A stretch of DNA of 64,000 nucleotides, taken from NCBI RefSeq assembly GCF_958295425.1, contig NC_081153.1, positions 14,599,001 to 14,663,000 on the forward strand, given 5' to 3'. The position numbers and the translations under genes were made by a program. Origin of the DNA: Solea solea. Its lineage: Eukaryota; Chordata; Actinopteri; Pleuronectiformes; Soleidae. The notes beneath the pieces were generated by a model, which saw only the letters and a list, made by a program, of their open reading frames with translations, was not told where the DNA came from and did no database searches. Below are positions 32,057-43,400 of the stretch, piece after piece; position 1 is the first letter of the stretch; each line of letters opens with the position of its first letter.

Positions 32057-32930
32057 GTAAGGGGAAAAACAAGAATCTCAAGACCCGGTCTGTTCTCCTG
32101 TCCCCCTTACAGTCCAAAAACATTCAGGGGGTTAATTGGACACTTTAAATCAGGGGGTGTTAAACTCAAATGACCTGGGGGCCAATGAGCGTCTAGTCTG
32201 GTCTGGAGAAAATAACAATTCATTAGTGAGTGCACAGTATGAGCTTAAAATGATCATTAACATCATATTCCATCATGGTATCGCAATAAAGATATTCACG
32301 ATGATATTTCACAGTATTTCCAGAGTAAATATGCTCACTTTGATGTGTGAACTTCACAATTATTATATTATTAAGTATTTATGACACAGAGAACTAGAAA
32401 TCAAAAATGAAGTGAACCGTAACATGGACATGATTAAAACACCAAACAAGCTTATATTTGTGTACTTTAATGTTGAATGTAATACATTTCATAATGTGAC
32501 AAATATATTTAGGATTATATTCTGTCTGTGTTGTATCACCTGAGCCTCAGCAACACACACACACGTAACATGATATTAAGTGGTGGGCTGCATGTTATCG
32601 ATTGGGGGACTGCATTTGGCCTGCGGGCCGCCAGTTTGGCACCTCTGCTCTAAAATGACAAATGTGAGTGTGAGCGTGAAGGATTGTCTCCAGTGTCCCC
32701 GCGATACTCATGTGGAGGATAAAGCTGTAGGCAATGAATGAATGAATGAATAAATAAATCTGAGGTCCTGAAGTGGAAAAAAATGCAGGCTCCCCCTTGT
32801 GGCATTTCAGAATAAATCACTAGGTCTGTATATTGGTGAGCCTCTATCAGTCGTCACCATCATGCACTGTGAGAGCTTTTTATTGAAGGTTTCTGTTTTT
32901 AACAAATGCAAGAAATGTATCACACACTCA

Positions 32931-32973
<43 letters not shown>

Positions 32974-33385
32974 AGGCGATAGCTCGTTAAAGGCAATCAG
33001 ACTGTGTCAGAGCGGATGGGTGTGTTGTGGTTGTGATTATACATGTGGGCTGGTCCTGAATCAAGCTGTAATCAAGCTGAGAGAGGGAGAACGTGCACGC
33101 TGACAAACAAGCGTCTGGAATCAGAACTCGTGACAGTGACAACAACACACAGCACTTTGACCACACTCGACCAGAAGCTGAAACCATGTTAATGTTTGTG
33201 TGAGCCGTATATGCACGAGTACGTTTATTCTTAATATATTAACGTCTTTGTGTGTTTTTGAAGTGTTATAGATGAAATAAGCTTCTTTTTTTTTTCTTCT
33301 CAGAGCTAATTTATTAGGTGTTAAGTGACGATGGAAGTCAGTGGAAGTGTCTTTTCTTTACAGTTATGAACACCATAATCACACA

Positions 33386-33448
<63 letters not shown>

Positions 33449-34401
33449 GTATGTATATATGATGGAAAGTGAAGTGTGGACATTCTCATACATGCACATA
33501 CATGCCACTTATGTTTAGTTTATTTAAGATAATTAATATCATAACCTCAGAGCGTGGATGTGGAATAACTGATGTAAATGATTATATTCCTTAGCTCAGT
33601 CACTTCCCATCTGGATTAGTCAAACTGATGATCAGTCATTTCATTATTAGTGTTATTATTATTATTCTTGTTCAGTTAAAATTTTTCACACCAGACCCAG
33701 GTCTATTTAAGTAAAAATAACAACAAAATGTTATTATTGTTGTTGCTGTTGTTATTAATAATTATAAAATGATTAATTAGCTGCAAATAATGATTATTTT
33801 GTTGGTTGACCGATCTGATTTACTACTGCACTTAACGAACATGACATAAAAAAAGCATTTTAGTGTGCCTGTATTTCAGATGCTCATGTGTTGCTGCTTT
33901 ACAGTCTCCATTCAGTTTGTTTCATTTATCTACTTTTGGTCAAATGTCCCCATACTTTGGAAAGTTTCGCTCTCTCTCCATTGCACCATCCATCGTCCAT
34001 GTGATCTTCTCCATTAGTTTCAAATGCATGACAGACAGTGAAATTGTCCTCAGCACTTCATGTAGCGCACTGAAGTCACAAATGAATATTTATATGCTAT
34101 CATATCCACCAAGGCCACGTTCACGTCGCCGTCCGTCAAATACGTTTCCCATCAGCTTAGATGTTTGTTGAGATGTACATGACAACAACTCCCCTCTGCA
34201 GCAAAACCTGTCAGATGTTGCATACAATGTCACATTTGTGAGATGCAGGAAATATGAACGATAAGAGAAATAAAATAAATAAGCCTTTATTTTTGCTCCT
34301 GTAGGGGAGATTCGGAAAGGGAAGTCATCACAGCAGATTTTGTGGGTGAGATTTAGCTCCAGAGGACGACACTCTCCTGCATTGTTGTTTGATTTTGCTG
34401 A

Positions 34402-34439
<38 letters not shown>

Positions 34440-37400
34440 AGCTTCATAATGACAAGGTGTAGAAGCAGAAAAGCCTCACGGATTCTGATGTGACCGCTCT
34501 CTTTATCCAATCTAGAACTGCATTCTGAAGCTGAAGTGCCAAAAAAATCTGATTTTAAGACCAGAACTGATGATTAACTGGATCACTTCAGCCTGGTAAT
34601 GTGAATGTGGCCTTATGCCGTGTTTCCACGACGTGGTCCCAGCTCGCCTCGCCTCGCCTCGACACGGTTTGGTTGGTTTTCCATTACAAAATGGTACCTA
34701 TTCAACGTGGGCGGAGTCATCATCACTGCACGGCTGTGTGAAACAAACTAGTGACTTGTAAAGCAGTTGTTTTCGATGTAACTGAATCATAAGTTAATTA
34801 AAAAGATAAGTTTGGTACTTCCTGCGTGAGCCAAGCACAGACTCCGTCTTTCACAGTCACTGAACTGAAATACAGCGGAAGGGATTGTGCTCGCAGGCTT
34901 TCGGCAGTGCTGTGGCTAAATATACCAGACTCTGTTAAAATTATGACATTTCCTTACTAAATGTAACGTTTTTAGGATTTTTAAGTCTTTTTAACTGATC
35001 TGCATTTCGGCATTGTTCGCGCATCAGCTCAGCTCGCTTGAAACCTCGCCAGAGCAGGTACTAAAAAAAGTACCAGGTACTATCGCTAATGGAAATGCAA
35101 AATAATCTTGCCGTGCCGAGGTGACGCAAGAGTCGTGCTCTTGGAAAAGGGGGCTTTAGTGTTGCAGCCCCTGTACTCTGGTCTATATGTTTTTCCTCAT
35201 CATCATCATCATAAATCACCTCACCTGGACTGAATCGTGTCTCCACTCTGCTGTGATGTTTCTCAGGTAACACGTGTCACAGTGTTACGCCGCCACTGGC
35301 CCATCCTACGCTGTGCAGGACCCAGCCGTCCCCTGACCCAAAGCCCCTCCTCCCCTTCCACCTGCTGCCTGGATTCACTGACGTGAGTACTGTCGGTCAC
35401 CCGAAGTTGTTATGACAACCGCAGTCTCCTCTACACCACTCAGAAGAAAGCGAAACATCATCGCTATCACGGAAGAGTCTCGCCTGCTCGAAGTTCTTTT
35501 TCCAAACACGCTGCCTACATCTTTCCAAATATATCACCGCTGATGCAGGGAGCTGTGACATTTCCACACATTCCGGGGGGTAGATCTGGTTCCTTGGTAT
35601 TCCTCACACAGAGCTTTTCATAGAACTGTCTGCCCCAGTGTTTGTGACGGGTGAGGATGGAGAGAACTAGAGCAGGTCAAGTGCACGCCTGGAGCAGAGC
35701 TGATGTGTCAGAGCTGATGTCTGCGTTACAGAGGAGTCGTGCCGTACGTCTTCATATATTTCTGGTTTAGTGGCTCGATGTGAACCAAGCACAAAACCTG
35801 GGGAGACGGAGCCTTCGCCCTCACTACCCCAACCCCAGCCGTTCTGACCTCTCCTCATTCAAATCCCTCATCTCTTCTAGACTGCTTTTAATGTTTAATG
35901 GTTTTAACCTATTTGACCTTTTGTCTTTTGCTTTTCATTCTTGTGCTTTTACGGCTAGGCTACGTAAAGTGACTTTGAGTCCCTGAAAAACGCTCTATAA
36001 ATTAAATAATAATATAATTATTATTATTATTATAGTACTTTTATGTATTTTCATTTTAAAAATAGAGAGCTGAATTACACTCACATCGCAGAACATCCTT
36101 TGTGTGTGTCTGTGTGTGTGTGTGTATTTGTTCTGAGCTTATAAAGCCAAAAGAAAAAAAACCATGATGTGTTTTCGTCCTTGACATGCAGAAAACCACT
36201 AATAAGACCATCATTGAGTCTCGCTGAAAACCCACTCTGAACCAAAAGTGACAATTTTCCCATTTGTTCCCCCTTTCACTTTACTGCTGCCTTGTCTTTA
36301 ATGTGTGTGTGTGTGCTCGAGGATGTTTAGAGGAGACGCACAAACAGACAGATTGAGGATTTAAAACAAGCGCGTGTGTGCACATCTACGAGACTTAAAG
36401 TGTGCAATGTAAGAACCGCACTGTTGGCGTAGTGTGTTCCTCTTGAGGAGAAATCACTCATCAGTCTGGGTCGTGGCTCCCTCCACTTCCATTTTAACCT
36501 GCGCTCTCTTTCTCTCCAACCTCCTCTTACATCCACTCATCTATTCTTCTTTGCTCTTGTTGCGTCGCACTCTTCACTACACCGCGCTGTTTTCCACTTC
36601 ATCTCCTTCTGTCAATTTCCCCTGTCCTTCACCCTCTTGCACGCTTTTTGTTCCTTTGTAAAGTTTTTAGCTCCTCGCCTTTCCATTAGTCTCTCTCAAT
36701 CACTAAATCTTCTCTTCTCTTCACAATGTTTGTCACGCTTACTTCCAGCATACTCACACTCAAGTTGGAAAAGCTTTCATTCAGCACATTTCTGTTTTTG
36801 ATAATTAGAGAAGAAAATGCTCTAATTCCACATGTGCACTGAAAGATGTGTAGGCATGTACACCTTTGTGATGCGCTGCAGGGAAGTTTGTTTTGTGCCC
36901 ACATGTTGGTTGTCATGGTTATAGTGCCGTTCTGATGTTTGTCATGAGCCAAAGGATCCAAAGCTGCAAACTGGGATTTCATCAGCCTGATTTTAGTTTG
37001 AAAGTGTTGTTTTTTTTTCCCTTCCTGAAAATGGAAACAAGAAACGTGTTTGATTCCAGGCAACATACACATTTAAATGACAAAGAAGCCAAAGCAGCAG
37101 CTCAGTCATCATAACCCACGTCATGTCAATCAGGAACATTCGTTATTGTAAATGTTGCGACTTGACGGCTCCAAGTGAAAGTCTGTTTTACTTCACTTGT
37201 GTTTCAGTCATAACTGACTGACAGGCCACCGCTGCTCTCTGAGACCTGGTTCTAACTGATGCTGTGAGGCACGAGTCACATAGCTTTTATTTCTCTTAAT
37301 GTAAAAATGTAAAAAAAAAAAATGGATCAAGGCTGATATGATTCAACAGGTGATGCACTACTGTCATTTGCAATCATGTCCACTCATATGTGTCCTACTT

Positions 37401-40400
37401 AATTATCTATTTTTCTCTAATGGGAAGAAGACTTAAAACTACCAATGAGACCAGTATCTGCTGAGGAAACTCTTTACTGATGTTATCAATTATAAATCAA
37501 GTGAGAAGTAGGCTCATTTTCCCATGGACATCCATTCAAAGACTTTGGGTAATGACCAAAAGAATGAGATTGCAAACTCCGGAATTAGTTTCCTCTGCAG
37601 GGTAGCTGGGCTCAGCCTTACCAAACTGCTGCTCCTCCATGTCAAGAGGAGCCAGCTGTGGTGGTTTGGGCAGGATGCCTCCTGGACGCCCACCTGACGA
37701 GGTGTTTCAGGTGTGGCCTTCTGAGAGGACCCCAGGACTGACCCAGGACATGCTGGAAGTCCTGGGAATGCCTTGGAATCCCCCCAGAGGAGCTGGCAGA
37801 AGTGGCCAGGGAGAGGGCTGTCTGTCTGGGCTTCCTTGCTAAGGCTGCTGCCGCTGCGACCCAGATGCAAATAAGCGGAAGGCAACGGAACAGAGCAGAA
37901 TTTCCATTCAAAGATAGCTCTTTCACACCGGCACGAAGCCCTGCTGTTTCTGCTCCAGAACCTAATTTTGAACCAACCGGCGTTCCAAAAAAATAAATCC
38001 AAAATTGGTTCGGAACCTGAAAAGTTTGTTCTCAGCTGGAACCAGTGGGTGTGTTATATTCTGGATTTACTTCCGCCTGAATAACGCAGAGTAACGTCCT
38101 CCCACTTTGGTTCCTCTTAAACTGGTGTGAGCACAGGCTGGTTTGCCAGAAAGTACCAAGATTATGAGACTGAGAACTGTGTCTGAAAGCACTAACAACC
38201 ACCAACGAGCAGAGTTGCCCCCTGTTGGCTGATTGCTACTCCTATTTCTAGGCTTCACTTTTCAAACTGGAATGCTTTTATGTCTTATATATGGTCTATG
38301 GTCATGTAGTATCATAGGCATGTTTAATAAGAACATTTTAGCCCATAAAATATAGTGATATTTAATGGTGCGATACTGCGTCGATTCTCTGAAGTGCTAT
38401 ATTGATAGGGAATTATTCTTGACTGTGGTTTTGTGTTGTATTTAAAGCCTCCATCCACTGTTAATCAATAGTGTTTCCCAATCCTGGTCCTGGGGGACCC
38501 GGCCCTCCATGTTTTAGATGTTGCCCTGCTCCAACACACCTGATTCAAATGAATGGCTCGTTATCATGATTACACAGAGCTTGATGACGAGCTGACCATT
38601 TGAATCCGGTCTGCTGGAGCAGGACTGGGAAACACTGCAATACCTAGAGGAAACAGCACAACATTGTTTTTTGTTTTACTTTGGGAAAGTACTTTGGTGT
38701 ACTTTGGTGTACGGCGTTTGGAAAACGCCGTACACCACCTTGCTTATTGTTTCCCACAATGAGAGAAAATGGGGCAATTACTAACTTACGTTACTTTTCC
38801 ACAGGTGCTACCGTGCTAGTCCTTCTCAGAGCGTAAATTGGGAGTGAAGGGAAGGAGAGGGAGGGGAGACTACAGGGAGACAGCGAGGTGACTTTGATCA
38901 CGCGGAGACTCGGGGAGAGGCAAAGGGTTCAGACGGGAGCAGATGGAGGGGTGAAGTGTGAGGAATGTGAGATGGAAGGTCAGACGGTGATAAAGGAGCC
39001 GGGGAGATGAGGAGGAGGGAGGAGTGGACAGAGACACAAACCAAACGCTCACATATTATGATTTCTTATTCTTTTTTTTTTCCATTTCACGTGGGACGCC
39101 GTAAAAGACATGTATCTGTGTTTCAGATGCAACATATATATATGTTGCGTGTACACAAATTGCTGCAAGGAAACTGAAGGAGATAAGAGACTGCAGAGAA
39201 TATTTTCAGAGCAGCCGCCTGGAGTGATGATCAAAGAAAATACAAACACACACACACACACACAGATAGAGAGAGAGAGAGAGCGAGAGAGAAAGAGAGA
39301 CATCTTCTACTTTTGAAGAGCAAAGAAACTGCCTTCAGCAGTAAAGCAGCAGGCACTATCTCCAGTGCTGTTCCCAGGATTGACAAAACGAGAACATGGC
39401 TGACCTGTAACAACACATATACATCCAGACACATTATTTCCACAGATCCTCGGCAGCTGTGCTGCCTGTGTGACTCCTCAAATGTCGTCACAGGTAATAT
39501 GTGCAGCATGCTGAGCTGCACCGAGCCCTGGTGGGGTTTTTATTGTGCGGAGCACGTGTGCTCATTAAACCGTCCTCCAGTCGGCATAACGTCCATAAGT
39601 GCACCACATTCACTGTGTGGTCAGATACAGGCGAGCAGAGAGACACGTGCGACGGCACCAGGAGTTTACGACCTGTGTCTGACACACACACACACACACA
39701 CTGAGAGGTCACTCATTTTAGCAACACAATCACCTCCACACATTGTGTGATCTTAAAGGGATAAAGCTAGCTATGCGTAGAAGTGAATGCCGGTCACACC
39801 TTACAAGGAATGTTTTGCTTTATGCTGCTTGAACATTTAATAGCTCAGCCCTAGAACAGGGCTTGGCGGGGGAAACTCTCACCCCCTCTGTAAGATTTAG
39901 AGGGCTGCAAAAAGTTTGTAGTTTGTCCGTTCTGGAGAGCAGAGGATGCGGTTTGAGTTGTTCTTATGTCACGGCCACAACATTTAAAGACATTTTCAAA
40001 CGTTACATCATCTCCTCCACTGTCTATTTAATCTGTAATGTACTACATTACTGTTATGCAACACTGAGTGTCTCTTTAAACCTGTTATGGTCTGGCCCAG
40101 GTCCAGACTCTTTTCAGCATTCTGCTGCCTCAATGGCAGTAAATGTTGCTGTATCTGTGCACACACACACACGTGTGTGCATGTACTGCACCAGCTGTGT
40201 GCTGGTTGTTGTGTTGGTGCCAGATCGACTTCATTCAGCTGCTTCTCAGCAAACATATTATCTGTGCCCATCTTAAGGGAAGGTGCGTATGCAGACAGCA
40301 GGTATTTCACGACACACAGGTGATCACCCACTAGTCACTCTTGCCTTTTCAGTCGCGGCTGTTACCCCCCATGTTTCTCCTCGGTTTGCAGATGGATCGC

Positions 40401-43400
40401 GCCCATAAGGCTCTGACTGGTCCAGGCTTCGGGCTAACCTCGCCCCTGAAGAGGAAGACCAGTTCCTGTGGAGTCTGTCAACGCGGGTTCAACTCTGAGG
40501 TGGGCGGTGTCACGTGGGAACACTTAACAATTGTTTTTCTTTTTAGGATACTTGTTATTTTGCACGCACGCCCTTGCATGACAGTTGAATGGCTGAGGAG
40601 ACCTGCCCTTGTGTTCTGCTGTTTGTGCTGGATCAGAGTGGTGAGAGCTCGTGGTGAGAGTGTGCACACCCTAATATCTCACATATGTGACCTTTGCAGA
40701 GTTGTTGTTTTTTCATTAGGCTTGTGTACACGTGCTGTTAATTCAATGTAATGTTTAATCAAGTATTTAGCATTGAAACTCACATGATTTAACTGTTATA
40801 GGCCATGGAATGGGTTTTTGCAACCAGAAATTCAGATGCCACCTGCAACCAGGACCTTATACCTGATTGCAGGTCACTATAGATCAGAGGTGTCAAACTG
40901 GTGGCCCCCCAATCGATTACGTGCGGCCCACCACGTGATATCAAGGTATAATGAAAACATGGCCCGCGACCTCACCTTCTTTTAAAAACATAGACTGAGG
41001 CACAGCTGCCAGCGTGGTATAGAATACAGACAGAATATAATACTAAATATGCTTTGCTATCAATGTTTTTACAACACTAATAATAAGACATTTGGTCATA
41101 ATTATCACATTATTATATGTATTACATTCATCATTAAATGATATCATACACATATATATGTAAGCTTGTTTGGTGTTTTAATTACAGTTGTGAACATTAT
41201 TATTTTTTACGTAATTTTAAATTGATTTCTCTGTGTTTGATTTATTTCATTGTGAAGTATAGATCATTCCATGTCAAAAACAGACACTTTTACTTTGAAA
41301 TTCTGTCAAATATCATCATGAATTTCTTCATTGCGACAGCATGATGGAATATTGTGTTTTCATTTGGCAGCAGGCGTTCAAACGTTCATGCTACTGAAGA
41401 GTTTAGTCTGGCCCCCTCTTGACCAGACTAGATGCTCATTGGCTCCCTGGTCATTTGAGTTTGACACCTCTCTGCTCTAGATGATACCAGCTGTCAATCA
41501 CACATGGTGTCCACTCACATGTGCTGTCATTTATCACGTTTTCCTCTAAATGGCAATAGAATTCACAAAATTGACACCATGTTCATCGTTGCGACCTTTA
41601 ACTCCTCAGGTAAATGTTTACTGATGTAAATCAAATGTGAAATATAGGCTCATTTTCACACTCAGACTTCCATTCAAACGGACTTCTTTTAGCAACCAGT
41701 AGAGTCACCCCCTGGTTGTTATTCAATATATTCTTACTTCCTGACCAGCGTCACCTGGGTAACAATATATAGTAACAATAATTGTGCCTTTCAAACACTT
41801 AAGGACACTTTACAGAGACAAACAATAAAAACAACGACACAGTAAACAGATAATGGAGTTAAATTACAGAGAGTCTGGATTTGGAGAGCGGGAAGTCAGA
41901 GAGTCAGAGTTGCAGATGTCTGGTGGGAGAGAGTTCCAGAGATGGGGGCCAAAGTGGCTGAAAGCTCTGCTCCCCATGGTGCTGAGGCGGGCGGAGGGCA
42001 CAGGGAGGTGGATGGAGGAGGAGGATCTGAGGGAGAATGTGGAATTAGTAAACTATGTCCACTTTTTATATGTAGCTCATGGTTGCTCTGTGTTCACTTC
42101 TCTATTAAAACGTCTGGCAAACGATGTGGTTTTGTGCTGCAGCTTCTAATATTTTTTTATTATTCAAGACAGACATTGTCACATAGAAAAACGCCACACT
42201 GTCAGGTTCACATCACTGAATAACGATGCGTCGTTAGTTCACACACACACTCTTCCTTGCTGTCATCCGCACAGGTGCAGGCGTCGTTGCATTGCAGTGG
42301 CGCCAAACGTGCAAAAATGCTGAAAGCTGCGGATGCCCCAGATTCAAAGATCAGGACCTCTGAACCCGTCGCCAAGGAAACCGCGACGCAGATCCTCTCG
42401 CCGCCCTGCTCACATCCCTCCAGCTCTGACACAGCAACAGGAGGTGTGCGTCGTCCATACACTATATGATGTGACCGTGTGCATGTCGACGTACGAATGT
42501 ATAACTCTCCTCTTCCCAGTCACGACTTTAACTCTTTGATGTGATAAGCCTTCTGCTCCTTTGAGTTACACAGTGGAGAGATTAAAGGTTGAGCATTATC
42601 CTCCGCTCCTCTTCATGTCTACATTTACTGAGCTCGTTCAGTCGCCTCCTGAGATCAAACATACATTGCAAATGCTTTGAATATGATCTGTGGGTAGCTG
42701 TGTGTGTGTGTGTGTGTGTGTGTGTATTTGTGCAGTGCCTGGAAATATGTCAGCATAAGGGTGAAACTTCAATGGCTCTCCAACATGTGTGTGTGTGTGT
42801 GTGTGTGTGTGTACGTACTGTAAATTAGCCAGTGCTGAAATGCTACGCTTGCATGTGTGTGGGTGTTAGGAAATGAAAATAATATATTTGTTGCTGCAAG
42901 CTAAAGCGAGAGAAAAGAAAAATAATAAATAAATAAAAAGAAGGAATCAATTTGCCACCAGTGGGGAAAAAAAGAGAAAAGAATGATCATTTTAGTGTGA
43001 GAAAAGTGTATTAGAAGGCGGGAGAGCACTCTGAAGATTATTGTAGCAAACAGCCAGCGTGGCCAAATCAATGGTAACAAACAGACACTTTTTTCAACCA
43101 AGCAGAGCTAATCATTGTTATTAGCAAAGAGAGAATCCTTAAATCCGTACACAGGCTCCTCCAGGGAACCTCCACAAGTCAGTCGCACAAAAGATAATGG
43201 AGCCAAATAATTTCTGTACAAAAGTGTTCATTTAGGTGCTGGGAGGAGACAGCTCCTCTGGGAAATCATTGATTATTCGTGTGATTAAAGACGTTATAGA
43301 ACTAGCAGTCACCTATAGTCTGGCGACTTTTCGTTTTGTATCCAAGCAAGTCGTGAAATGTGTGATTCTGGAAGCTGTCAGGGTTCATAGAGTGGAACAA

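Noticed and set aside
41853..42223. Two overlapping open frames of about 95 aa
   Set aside because: They coincide with a common teleost interspersed repeat and lack splice or homology support.
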